From positions 55,635 through 119,634 of the forward strand of contig CAZKCI010000064.1 in assembly GCA_964551475.1 (NCBI GenBank): DNA of 64,000 nt, written 5' to 3'. The translations under genes and the position numbers were made by a program. The stretch's first letter is position 1; each line of letters opens with the position of its first letter. Below, piece by piece: positions 1 to 7,157 of this stretch. The notes beneath the pieces are model-generated. The model did not search any database, had not been told where the DNA came from, and was given only the letters and a program-made list of their open reading frames with translations. The stretch comes from CAZKCI01 sp964551475 (GTDB lineage Bacteria > Auribacterota > Erginobacteria > Erginobacterales > CAZKCI01).

Positions 1-2
1 CC

Positions 3-1406
3 CCGCCCCGCCCCGATCTCGCGGCGGTCGCCCGGGCCGTGCAAGCCGAGGAGCTCAAGGCGGTTCGGGATCCCTCCTACGCCTCCCCCGCCCGCCGGAA
101 GATCGCCCAGCTCTACGTGAAATCCGGGCAATACGAGAAGGCGATCAACGAATACCGTTTCGATATGATCCTCGACCCCGCCCGCTCCTCCTCTGGCCAT
201 CGCAAGATCGCCGAGATCTACAAGCTGATGGGGGACGGGGAGAACGCCCGGATCGAGCTGGAGCTTTCCCGGCTCACCCAGAAGGAGAGCCGGGAATCGC
301 TTTACCGCCAGCGCCTGACCAAGTGGATCAAGCAGGGAAAATACGAGCTGGCGATTCAGGAGTACAATTATCTTCTCCAGGCCGACAGCCGCTCCCGTCC
401 CGAGTACCTGGAGAAGATCGCCCAGCTCTATAGCCTGCTGGGGGACCGGGCGCGGGCGCGCGACTACTACGGAAGGCTGATCCGGGAAATGCAGGAGACC
501 GCGCGGCAGACCGCCGCCCAGCGGCTGGACAAGTCGCTCCGCCTGGCCGCGATCTACGAGGACATGGGCGACTTCGACGCCGCCCGCGCCCAGTACGAGA
601 ACGCCCTCCAGGCCTCGCCCGGCAAGAAGGAGGAGGTCCTGATCAAGACCGCCCAGTTCCTGGAGCGGAGGAAGGATTATCCCGGGGCCCTGGCCGTCTA
701 CCGGAGAATGGAGGGGATGCCGGATGCGGACCGGGCGGGGCTCGCCGAGCGCAGCGCGCGGCTGATGGAGCGAAACAAGGACATCGGAGGAGCGATCGCG
801 GAATACGAGCGGGCGGCGAAGTTCTCCCGCCCTCCGGACTCCTCCCGTATCCGCTGGAAACGCGCCGCTCTGCTCTCTTCGTCGGGCCGTCTGCAGGAAG
901 CCCTGGCGGCCTATCGGGAAGCGGCCGGCGATCTCACGGGCGCGGCGCGGGCGGAGGCGGTGGAGGAAACGGGGGATCTCCTGGTCAAGCTCAAGAAGGA
1001 AGAGGAGGCGAGAGCGGCCTACCGCGAGGCGGGTTCCCTCCTCCTCGCCTCCCGGTCGACGGCCTCTGGCCGGGAAGACGTCGTCCGCCGGCTGGCGGAT
1101 CTGGCGGAGAAAGCGGGCGATGCCGAAGTCGCCCGCCGCTATCGGGAGGAGACGGCGTCACTGCTCGCGGGCAAGATCCGCGACGATCCCGCCTCCAGTG
1201 TCCGGTCCCGCCGCCGACTGATCGATCTCCTGGAGAAGCTCGAAAAATGGGACGAGGCCGCCGCGCAGTACCAGGAATGGATCGCCCGGGAGCCGGACAA
1301 CTCCTCGCCCTATTACCGCCTGTATCGCCTCTATCGCGATAAGCTGAAAAACGAGGAGCAAGCGAAGACGTGGGAGGAAAAGTACCAGGAGATGAAAAGG
1401 AAATAA
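3..1406 (+). CDS. TPR-repeat protein, 5' end cut by window edge
   Basis: The reading frame is open to the left edge. The first possible start inside the window is a GTG at 39, so the gene probably begins upstream. The protein is built almost entirely of degenerate 34-residue helical repeats with TPR signatures such as YEKAINEYR, YELAIQEYNYL and DAARAQYENALQASP, which form a superhelical protein-binding scaffold. No signal peptide, membrane segment or catalytic domain is visible in the part present. The C-terminus is charged and ends KYQEMKRK. The partner and role cannot be read from sequence; TPR proteins in this setting often serve envelope assembly or secretion complexes. The assignment to the TPR superfamily is secure; the function is unknown. 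Confidence 0.8.
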   Translation, partial: PPRPDLAAVARAVQAEELKAVRDPSYASPARRKIAQLYVKSGQYEKAINEYRFDMILDPARSSSGHRKIAEIYKLMGDGENARIELELSRLTQKESRESLYRQRLTKWIKQGKYELAIQEYNYLLQADSRSRPEYLEKIAQLYSLLGDRARARDYYGRLIREMQETARQTAAQRLDKSLRLAAIYEDMGDFDAARAQYENALQASPGKKEEVLIKTAQFLERRKDYPGALAVYRRMEGMPDADRAGLAERSARLMERNKDIGGAIAEYERAAKFSRPPDSSRIRWKRAALLSSSGRLQEALAAYREAAGDLTGAARAEAVEETGDLLVKLKKEEEARAAYREAGSLLLASRSTASGREDVVRRLADLAEKAGDAEVARRYREETASLLAGKIRDDPASSVRSRRRLIDLLEKLEKWDEAAAQYQEWIAREPDNSSPYYRLYRLYRDKLKNEEQAKTWEEKYQEMKRK

Positions 1407-1557
1407 GGTTCAACGGATCAAGGGTTCAGCGGTTCAGAGGTTCACGGTTCAACGGTTAGATAACACAACCGCTGAACCGCTGAACCGTGAACCGTTGAAC
1501 CGTGAACCGCTGAACCGCTGAACCGTGAACCGCTGAACCGTTGAACCCTGAACCCTG
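1407..1557. repeat. Opposed array of GGTTCA words (hairpin array 1)
   Basis: The left arm, 1407-1457, is a run of 6-8 nt words of the type GGTTCAACGG, GGTTCAGCGG and GGTTCACGG. After a 9-nt spacer the same words recur in reverse complement (AACCGCTG, AACCGTTG, AACCGTG) from 1467 to about 1557. The two arms can pair into a long imperfect hairpin in the proS leader. An equivalent array with the same words lies before ribF at 12871-13005. The copies are neither identical nor strictly periodic, so this is not a simple microsatellite. Confidence 0.85.
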
Positions 1558-1575
1558 TTTCCTTTTGGAGCACCC

Positions 1576-3279
1576 ATGCGCTGGACCAAGACACTGATCC
1601 CCACGCTGCGCGAAGCGCCGCAGGAAGCCGAGATCGCGAGCCACATCCTGATGATCCGGGCCGGGCTGATGCGGAAGCTCTCCTCCGGCCTCTACACCTT
1701 TCTCCCCCTGGGACTGAGGGCGCTCAGCAAGGTGGAGAGGATCGTCCGGGAGGAGATGGACCGGGCGGGGGCGCTGGAGATCCTGATGCCGATCCTGCAG
1801 CCCCGCGAGCTCTGGGAGAAGAGCGGCCGCTTCGGGATCATGGGCGAGATCATGCTCCGGGCCAAGTCGCGCTCCGGCCGCGAACTCGTCCTCGGCCCCA
1901 CCCACGAGGAGGTGGTGACCGATCTCGTCGCCCACGAGATCGACTCCTACCGCGGGCTCCCCGTGAACCTCTACCAGATCGCCCCCAAGATCCGCGACGA
2001 GATCCGCCCCCGCTTCGGCCTCATCCGCTCAAGGGAGTTCATCATGAAGGACGGCTACTCCTTCGACCTCGACGACGCGGGGGCGGCGGAGTCTTACCAG
2101 AAGATGTACGACGCCTACATCCGGATCTTCGCGCGCTGCGGTCTCCAGGTCCGGGTGGTCGAGGCCGACACCGGCGTGATGGGGGGAAACCTCTCCCACG
2201 AGTTCATGGTCCCGGCCGAGTCGGGCGAGGACTACCTCGCCTCCTGCGCGCAGTGCGGCTACGCCGCCAACACCGAGAAGGCGGCTCTCCGGCCCTCCCC
2301 CGACCGGCCCTCCCGGACGGCCGAGCCGATCGCCTCCGTCGACACGCCGAACTCCAGGACGGTGGAGGAGCTCGCCGCCTTCTTCCAGGCCGGCCCCGAG
2401 CGCTTCATCAAGACGCTGATCTATGTCGCCGACGGGACGCCCGTCGCCGTCCTGGTCCGGGGGGACCGGGACGTGAACGAGGGGAAGCTCGCGCGCCTGC
2501 TCGGGGCGACACAGACGGCCCTGGCCGACGAGAAGACGATCGAGAAGGCGACCGGCGCTCCGCTCGGCTTCGCCGGGCCGGTGGGGCTCGCGGGGATCCG
2601 GGTCGTCGCCGACTACAGCGTGGCGTCGATCGCCGACGGGATCACCGGGGCGAACCAGAAGGACAAGCACCTGGTCCATGTCAACCTCGAGCGCGATTGC
2701 GCGATCTCTGAGTTTCACGATCTCGCCGTGGCGGCGGCGGGCGACCTCTGCGGCCGCTGCGGCGCGCCTCTCTCGCTGAGCCGGGGCGTCGAGGTCGGCC
2801 ACACCTTCAAGCTGGGGACGAAATACAGCCGGGCCCTGGGGGCCATGGTCAAGACCGAGAAGGGGGAGGAGATCCCGGCGGTGATGGGCTGCTACGGGAT
2901 CGGCGTGAGCCGGGTGGTGGCGGCGATCGTCGAGCAGTCCCATGACGCCAAGGGGATCGTCTGGCCCGTCTCCGTCGCCCCCTACCAGGTCCTGGTCCAG
3001 GCTTTGAACCAGGACGACGAGAAGATCGCCTCCGTCGCCTCCGCCCTCCACGACCGGCTGGAAGGGGAGGGGTGGGAGGTCCTCTACGACGACCGCCCGG
3101 TCTCAGCGGGCGTCAAGTTCAACGACGCCGACCTGGTCGGGATACCGCTCCGGATCACGATCGGGAGGAAGTTTCTGAAGACCGGCGAGCTGGAGCTGAA
3201 GCGGCGCGACGCCCCCGCCGCCGTGGGTTGCCGTCCCGAGGACCTCACGGCGACGCTTAAAAAACTCCTGGCTGGCTAA
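1576..3279 (+). CDS. proS: Prolyl-tRNA synthetase, bacterial type with editing insert
   Basis: Charges tRNA-Pro with proline in the cytoplasm. The 567-aa length and domain order fit the bacterial ProRS type: class II motif 1 near residues 35-60 (GLYTFLPLGLRALSKVERI), motif 2 around residues 140-163 (RFGLIRSREFIMKDGYSFD), a YbaK-like editing insertion from about 235 to 390, motif 3 near 440 (GIGVSRVVAAIVEQ) and a C-terminal anticodon-binding domain. The ATG at 1576 is preceded by TTGGAG at 1565-1570, which fixes the start. The leader holds a long opposed repeat array. A tRNA-Pro(GGG), one of its substrates, lies at 53811. Nothing in the domain layout is odd. Confidence 0.97.
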   Translation: MRWTKTLIPTLREAPQEAEIASHILMIRAGLMRKLSSGLYTFLPLGLRALSKVERIVREEMDRAGALEILMPILQPRELWEKSGRFGIMGEIMLRAKSRSGRELVLGPTHEEVVTDLVAHEIDSYRGLPVNLYQIAPKIRDEIRPRFGLIRSREFIMKDGYSFDLDDAGAAESYQKMYDAYIRIFARCGLQVRVVEADTGVMGGNLSHEFMVPAESGEDYLASCAQCGYAANTEKAALRPSPDRPSRTAEPIASVDTPNSRTVEELAAFFQAGPERFIKTLIYVADGTPVAVLVRGDRDVNEGKLARLLGATQTALADEKTIEKATGAPLGFAGPVGLAGIRVVADYSVASIADGITGANQKDKHLVHVNLERDCAISEFHDLAVAAAGDLCGRCGAPLSLSRGVEVGHTFKLGTKYSRALGAMVKTEKGEEIPAVMGCYGIGVSRVVAAIVEQSHDAKGIVWPVSVAPYQVLVQALNQDDEKIASVASALHDRLEGEGWEVLYDDRPVSAGVKFNDADLVGIPLRITIGRKFLKTGELELKRRDAPAAVGCRPEDLTATLKKLLAG

Positions 3280-3302
3280 AAAAAAGCAACCGCGGATTGC
3301 GC

Positions 3303-3370
3303 GCCTGCCTGCCGGCAGGCAGGGATTTCGCGGATTATAAAAGCCCTGAACCCTGAACCCTGAACCCCGG
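3303..3370. repeat. Palindrome CCTGCCTGCCGGCAGGCAGG and one-armed GAACCCT array
   Basis: A perfect 20-nt palindrome made of CCTGCC/GGCAGG words sits at about 3305-3324. It is flanked by GCGGATT-type words and followed at about 3344-3368 by tandem CCTGAAC words, the same word class as the arrays at 1407 and 12871 but in one orientation only. The stretch fills the proS-btpA gap. Confidence 0.7.
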
Positions 3371-3376
3371 ACTTCA

Positions 3377-4180
3377 ATGAAATCCTCGTTGTTCAGCAAA
3401 GGTTCCAAGTTGTTCGTCGGCATGGTCCACCTCCTTCCTCTCCCCGGCAGCCCCGGTTACGGCGGCTCCTTCGAGGCGATCGTCACCCGGGCGCTCAAGG
3501 ACGGGCTCGCCCTCCAGGAGGGGGGCGCGGACGCCGTCATCATGGAGAACTATGGCGACGTCCCCTTCTTCTCCGACTCCGTTCCGCCGGAGACGGTCGC
3601 GGCGATGGCGGTGATCGCGCGCGCCATCCGCGCCGAGGTCTCCCTGCCGATGGGGATCAACGTCCTCAGGAACGACGCCCGCTCGGCCCTGGCGGTGGCG
3701 CTGGCCGCGGGGGGGAACTTCATCCGGGTCAACGTCCACTCCGGGGCGATGGTGACCGACCAGGGGATCGTCCAGGGGAAGGCCGCCGAGACGATGCGCG
3801 CCCGGGTGTCACTCAAAGCGCCGGTCGCTGTCTGGGCCGACGTGATGGTCAAGCACTCGGCGCCTCTGGGCGACTACTCGATCGAGGGGGCGGCCAAGGA
3901 CACCGCTTACCGGGGGCTCGCCGACGCCCTGATCGTCTCCGGCGCCGGGACCGGCCAGGCGACCGAGCTCGCCAAGGTCAAACGGGTCCGCTCCGCCGTC
4001 CCCGACCTGCCGATCCTGATCGGATCGGGGACGACGCCGGAGAACCTCGCCGAGTTCCTCCCCTTCGTCGACGGATTCATCGTCGGGACCGCGCTCAAGG
4101 AGAAGGGGATCACGGTGAATCCCGTCTCCCTCCCCCGGGTCAAGGCCTTCGCCCGGGCGCTCCGGCCCAAGTCTCGGTGA
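3377..4180 (+). CDS. BtpA/SgcQ-family TIM-barrel protein
   Basis: The 267-aa protein matches the BtpA family throughout: the N-terminal GMVHLLPLPGSP stretch, ADAVIMENYGDVPF, LPMGINVLRND, NFIRVNVHSG, a segment VKHSAP, and the C-terminal phosphate-binding-like IGSGTTPENL and DGFIVGTALK. BtpA was named for a role in photosystem I biogenesis in cyanobacteria, but most members occur in non-photosynthetic bacteria and archaea with no settled reaction; the fold suggests an enzyme acting on a phosphorylated substrate. No photosynthesis genes are nearby, so the photosystem name should not be transferred. The ATG lacks a strong ribosome-binding site and follows a repeat. Family assignment is firm; function is open. 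Confidence 0.88.
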   Translation: MKSSLFSKGSKLFVGMVHLLPLPGSPGYGGSFEAIVTRALKDGLALQEGGADAVIMENYGDVPFFSDSVPPETVAAMAVIARAIRAEVSLPMGINVLRNDARSALAVALAAGGNFIRVNVHSGAMVTDQGIVQGKAAETMRARVSLKAPVAVWADVMVKHSAPLGDYSIEGAAKDTAYRGLADALIVSGAGTGQATELAKVKRVRSAVPDLPILIGSGTTPENLAEFLPFVDGFIVGTALKEKGITVNPVSLPRVKAFARALRPKSR

Positions 4181-4225
4181 AGATTCTCATCCCCTCCGCC
4201 GGTTCCGCTCGCTGTTCGGCCGGTC

Positions 4226-4255
4226 TTGACTTGGCGCTATAACCGGTGCTATATT
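4226..4255 (+). promoter_or_regulatory. Likely sigma-70-type promoter of the toxin-antitoxin pair
   Basis: TTGACT at 4226-4231 and TATATT at 4250-4255 are separated by 18 nt. The antitoxin ATG lies 35 nt further on. The partial dyad ACCGGT/ATTCGGT around the -10 is a plausible site for autoregulation by the antitoxin, as is usual for this class. Confidence 0.55.
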
Positions 4256-4290
4256 CGGTACGAATAATGGTGCGAAATGGAGAACGATCC

Positions 4291-4542
4291 ATGAATATTC
4301 TCTCTGCCCAGGAGGTCAAGCGCCGGGGGGTCGGGGCGGTGGAGGATATCCTTCACCGCGGGCCGGTGCACATATTGAAGAACAACCGCCCTCGCTACGT
4401 GATCATGAAGGAAGACGATTACGCCCTGCTGATGGCCGATCTGGCGGAGGCCCGCCTGGCGGCCTCGCTGGCGGACGTGAAGGCGGGGCGTATTCGCCGC
4501 GGCCCGGCCGCCAAACTGCTCGCGGAGCTGGAGAGGAGATAG
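4291..4542 (+). CDS. Type II antitoxin, Phd/RelB-like
   Basis: An 83-aa protein with the features of an antitoxin of the Phd/YefM or RelB type: an N-terminal DNA-binding half (MNILSAQEVKRRGVGAVEDIL), the motif RPRYVIMKEDDYALL, and a charged helical tail expected to wrap the toxin. It should neutralise the downstream RelE-type toxin and repress the shared promoter. The start at 4291 is chosen because GGAGAA lies 8-13 nt upstream and because an earlier ATG at 4267 would leave only 12 nt after the -10 box. The toxin start follows 7 nt after its stop, so the pair is co-transcribed. The context makes the assignment likely. Confidence 0.8.
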   Translation: MNILSAQEVKRRGVGAVEDILHRGPVHILKNNRPRYVIMKEDDYALLMADLAEARLAASLADVKAGRIRRGPAAKLLAELERR

Positions 4543-4549
4543 GGGACTC

Positions 4550-4846
4550 GTGGCATCAACCCGTCCCCCTTTCGCGCTGGTCTGGACGGCGACCTTCGAG
4601 CGCACCGCCCGCAAGTTTCTTCGCCGTCACCCGGAACAGCGGGGGATGCTCGCGGATGTCTTCCGGCAGCTGGAAAGGGACCCGCGCTCTCCCCGTCTCC
4701 GGCTTCATCCCTGGAAGGGGAGCCAGCGGGGCTGGTATGCCCTCAGCCTGACCTATGACTATCGCATCGTTCTGGTCCTAAGATTAGTCGCCCGCGAAGC
4801 GGTGCTGCTCGATATCGGAACTCATGACGAGGTCTATCGGGAGTAG
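4550..4846 (+). CDS. RelE/ParE-superfamily toxin
   Basis: A 98-aa basic protein with the RelE-superfamily pattern: FERTARKFLRRHPEQR in the N-terminal helices, then PRLRLHPWKG, and a C-terminal beta-sheet with YDYRIVLVL and LLDIGTHDEVYR. Family members are usually ribosome-dependent mRNA endonucleases (RelE, YafQ) or gyrase inhibitors (ParE); the terminal GTHDEVYR is typical of the YafQ/RelE side. It starts with GTG and follows the antitoxin closely. The reading frame is intact, so the module may be active. The exact target cannot be decided by eye. Confidence 0.85.
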   Translation: MASTRPPFALVWTATFERTARKFLRRHPEQRGMLADVFRQLERDPRSPRLRLHPWKGSQRGWYALSLTYDYRIVLVLRLVAREAVLLDIGTHDEVYRE

Positions 4847-4921
4847 GTTGTTATTCCATGGCCTCGCGTCCTGAAAACAAATGGTCCCAGCGGGTGGCCG
4901 AGACCAGCAACGCCCTCGATC

Positions 4922-5401
4922 TTGAAGCGGGTGTCTTCACCAAGTTCGCCAAGAGAGAGGAGAAAAAGGTTCCCTCCGGTCACCGGGTGCTCTTTCGTCG
5001 TCAGCATCATCGTCGCGCTGATGATATTCTCTCCGCTTGCCTGTAAGATGTTCCCTCCGCCGAGCGTCCATTTCAAATCGCCTTTCCCGCCTTCAGCTGA
5101 GTTGTTGCACTATCAGCGGGAGCAGGCGGGTTTTGACGTGAGCTATGCCTTTGTTTTCAGGATGACCGACGATAGACTGCGCGATCAGATAATCGCGGAT
5201 TGGCAACTGCAGACGGTGGTCGATAAAGACCGGAAATTGCGCTCGTTCATCAGCCTGAAACCGCCCGCCTGGTGGCCGGCCAGGAGACTCCAGGCCATGC
5301 CCGAGCGCTACGAGAGAGACGATGAGGCTGCCGAGAAATATTGGAGCTTGTGGGTCGACGGCAAGAACGAGTTGCTGTACTGTGAGTGCGGACGGTGGTG
5401 A
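4922..5401 (+). CDS. Hypothetical small lipoprotein
   Basis: Up to 159 aa; I do not recognise the family. A hydrophobic stretch, FVVSIIVALMIFSPLAC, ends in a lipobox-like PLAC, so the mature protein probably starts at that cysteine and is anchored to a membrane. The remainder is a compact soluble domain rich in tryptophan and charged residues (RLRDQIIADWQLQTVVDKD, KPPAWWPARRLQAMP, KYWSLWVDGKNELLYCE). The start is uncertain: TTG at 4922, GTG at 4931 or a later codon before the hydrophobic stretch. It abuts the next lipoprotein gene (1-nt gap), so the two may form an operon and act at the same surface. Confidence 0.6.
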   Translation: MKRVSSPSSPRERRKRFPPVTGCSFVVSIIVALMIFSPLACKMFPPPSVHFKSPFPPSAELLHYQREQAGFDVSYAFVFRMTDDRLRDQIIADWQLQTVVDKDRKLRSFISLKPPAWWPARRLQAMPERYERDDEAAEKYWSLWVDGKNELLYCECGRW

Positions 5402-5402
5402 A

Positions 5403-6119
5403 TTGAAGATCAAAGCGAATCTCGGCTATCTGTCGGGGTGGGCGCTGGCCGCCGCGGTCTTGGCCGCCGGATGCTGCGGCGATAAAAAGGCGGATTCGTC
5501 CGCCCGGAAGGAAATCGTGCGCGATCGACGCTATCCGAGCCATTGGTGGGCGCCGGCCCCCCGGGAAGGGGCCCCGGCCTGGGAGATCCTCCCCCAGGAG
5601 GCCGGCCCCGGCGAGGTCATCCTCTCCAAGCGCAACGAGCTCGGCCTCCTCTCCAACTTCGCCGCCACGCCCTTTGAGTGTCGAGGCCAGCGCTACGCGA
5701 GCCTGGAGGGTTTCTGGCAGATGATGAAATACCCGGAATCCCCGCAGGACCCGCGGGCGACCTTCCCCGGACTGACCTGGAACTACACCCGCGACCAAGT
5801 GGCCCAGCTCACGGCCTTCGAGGCGAAGGAGGCGGGGAACCTGGCCGGGGAGAACATGAAGAAGATGGGGATCGAGTGGGTGACTTTCGAAGGGAAGCGG
5901 TTCCCCTATCGTCCGGCGTCTCCGGGCGAGCACTGCCGCCTGATCGTAGAAGCGACCTGGGACAAGGTCCGCCAAAACCCCGACGTGAAGAAGGTCCTTC
6001 TCTCCACCGGCGATCTCATCCTGAAGCCGGATCATCACCAGGAACCCAACCCTCCCGCCGCCTGGCGGTATTACGACATCCTCACCGGGATTCGAAGCCG
6101 CCTGCGGGAAGAGCGATAG
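5403..6119 (+). CDS. NADAR (YbiA-like) domain lipoprotein
   Basis: A 238-aa protein with an N-terminal signal ending in the lipobox LAAGC (Cys24 from the TTG start), followed by a NADAR-type domain: ILSKRNELGLLSNF, CRGQRYASLEGFWQMMKYP and KMGIEWVTFEG. NADAR proteins are N-glycosidases acting on ADP-ribose-linked or riboflavin-pathway compounds; characterised members such as YbiA lack an export signal. Here a lipid anchor would place the domain outside the cytoplasm, which is unusual. The TTG at 5403 follows the preceding stop by one base. The domain call rests on the SNF and EGFWQMMK motifs and the overall pattern; substrate and direction of export are inference. Confidence 0.75.
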   Translation: MKIKANLGYLSGWALAAAVLAAGCCGDKKADSSARKEIVRDRRYPSHWWAPAPREGAPAWEILPQEAGPGEVILSKRNELGLLSNFAATPFECRGQRYASLEGFWQMMKYPESPQDPRATFPGLTWNYTRDQVAQLTAFEAKEAGNLAGENMKKMGIEWVTFEGKRFPYRPASPGEHCRLIVEATWDKVRQNPDVKKVLLSTGDLILKPDHHQEPNPPAAWRYYDILTGIRSRLREER

Positions 6120-6145
6120 CCGGCGGAATATAATCCCCTGCCGAA

Positions 6146-6694
6146 ATGAAAACAGTCCTGGGCATTGCCGGAAGCCCCCGGAAGGGCGGGAACACGGAGA
6201 TCCTGGTCTCCCGGGTCCTCGCGGGCGCGGCCGCTCAAGGCGCCACGGTCGATCTCGTCCGCCTGGCGGAACTGAAGATCTCGGAATGCGACGGCTGCCA
6301 CGCCTGCTGGAAGGGGAGGGGGTGCTCCAAGAAGGACGATATGCTCTCCCTCTATCCGAAGATCGTCTCCTGCGACGCCATCGTCTTCGGCACGCCGGTC
6401 TACTGGTATGGGCCGACCGCCTTGATGAAGGCTTTCGTGGACCGCCTGGTCTATTTCAACTGCCCGAAGAACCGGGCTTTGATCCGGGGGAAGAAGGCGG
6501 CGATCGCCGTCCCCTTCGAGGATAAGGACCCCGCGACGGCCGATCTGATCGTGAAATTCTTCAAGAAAAGCCTGTCCTACCTGGAGATGAAGTTCGCCGG
6601 CCAGGTTCTCGCGCCCGGAGTGGGCGCAAAGGGCGAGATTATGGTCCGGTCAAGAATCCTGGCCGAGGCCTTTGATCTGGGCCGCTCATTGTGA
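6146..6694 (+). CDS. Flavodoxin-fold NAD(P)H-dependent FMN reductase / iron-sulfur flavoprotein-like
   Basis: A 182-aa cytoplasmic protein with the FMN-binding loop GSPRKGGNTEIL at the N-terminus, the cysteine pattern CDGCHACWKGRGC (residues about 50-62) that binds or once bound an Fe-S cluster in the Isf-type family, and the flavodoxin-like segment IVFGTPVYWYGPTALMKAFVDR. Such proteins move electrons between ferredoxin or NAD(P)H and flavin in anaerobes. It stands alone on the strand before the nusA leader. The C-terminal third is short compared with full-length Isf proteins. Family is secure, substrate unknown. Confidence 0.85.
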   Translation: MKTVLGIAGSPRKGGNTEILVSRVLAGAAAQGATVDLVRLAELKISECDGCHACWKGRGCSKKDDMLSLYPKIVSCDAIVFGTPVYWYGPTALMKAFVDRLVYFNCPKNRALIRGKKAAIAVPFEDKDPATADLIVKFFKKSLSYLEMKFAGQVLAPGVGAKGEIMVRSRILAEAFDLGRSL

Positions 6695-6765
6695 TTTTCG
6701 GTTCTCTCCCGTTTTATGTGGGTTCCCAGATCCCCATTTTCTATTCTCGTCTCCGCCCCAACCTT

Positions 6766-6803
6766 TTGGACATTTAAGGTCCGATCGGACCAGAAATGTC
6801 CAA
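6766..6803. repeat. CCGATCGG-core palindrome, copy A (38 bp)
   Basis: Two 19-nt arms meet at TCCGA|TCGGA and end in TTGGACA/TGTCCAA; only two positions fail to pair. It is one of five related palindromes in the window (others at 21436, 21562, 21629, 34331). All share the CGATCG centre, CCGATCGG in every copy but the one at 21436, but differ in the arms. Confidence 0.85.
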
Positions 6804-6940
6804 TTTCACTTCCGGGGCGCCGAGAAGAAGACGGCCGCGGAGGCGGCAGGGCCCGGGGCAGGGACGGCGGGGATAACCGGCCGGGATGAAGGGCGCCCTC
6901 CGAATCCACACGAAATGGAGGAGAACCTGATTTTCCAGGC

Positions 6941-6995
6941 CTGTCCATAGCGTCCATCCAGTCCCTCCCGTCCATGGCGTCCCGACCCTCGCGGT
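6941..6995. repeat. GTCCAT word array
   Basis: Loose tandem words GTCCATAGC, GTCCATCCA, GTCCCTCCC, GTCCATGGC and GTCCCGACC lie in one orientation inside the 463-nt gap between the flavoprotein and nusA. The word differs from those at other loci, but the architecture (7-9 nt units) is the same. The remainder of this gap (6804-6940) shows no recognisable gene. Confidence 0.6.
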
Positions 6996-7019
6996 TCAGT
7001 CGGCCGGTGATTCCGGCCA

Positions 7020-7048
7020 AAAAATCGCCCCGGGGAGGGGCGATTTTT
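7020..7048 (+). terminator. Intrinsic terminator ahead of the nusA leader
   Basis: The arms AAAAATCGCCCC (7020-7031) and GGGGCGATTTTT (7037-7048) pair perfectly over 12 bp around a 5-nt loop, with a T-run in the right arm. Being A/T-flanked it can work in both directions and would insulate nusA from upstream transcription. Confidence 0.8.
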
Positions 7049-7105
7049 ATTCTTGACCGCGGTGCAAACGTGTAATATCCTAACAACAATTTCGGGTGGT
7101 TCTCC

Positions 7106-7132
7106 AGAGTGGGTGGACACCCACTCTTTTTT
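7106..7132 (+). terminator. Terminator-like hairpin in the nusA leader (candidate attenuator)
   Basis: GAGTGGGTG pairs with CACCCACTC and is followed by six T residues (7127-7132). It lies 25 nt upstream of the nusA ATG and downstream of a TTGACC box at 7053-7058 whose -10 is unclear (TAATAT at 7073, spacing only 14). A strong terminator between a promoter and the first gene is the arrangement of an attenuator. NusA itself modulates termination, so autoregulation is a natural inference. Confidence 0.7.
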
Positions 7133-7157
7133 ATAAACCGCCCCGGACGAATACGAC

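Noticed and set aside
1407..1557. CRISPR array as explanation of the GGTTCA words
   Set aside because: Units are 7-10 nt, directly adjacent and present in both orientations. There are no 25-40 nt repeats with unique spacers and no cas genes.
3377..4180. Photosystem I biogenesis role for the BtpA-family protein
   Set aside because: No photosynthesis gene is nearby and the family is widespread in non-phototrophs.
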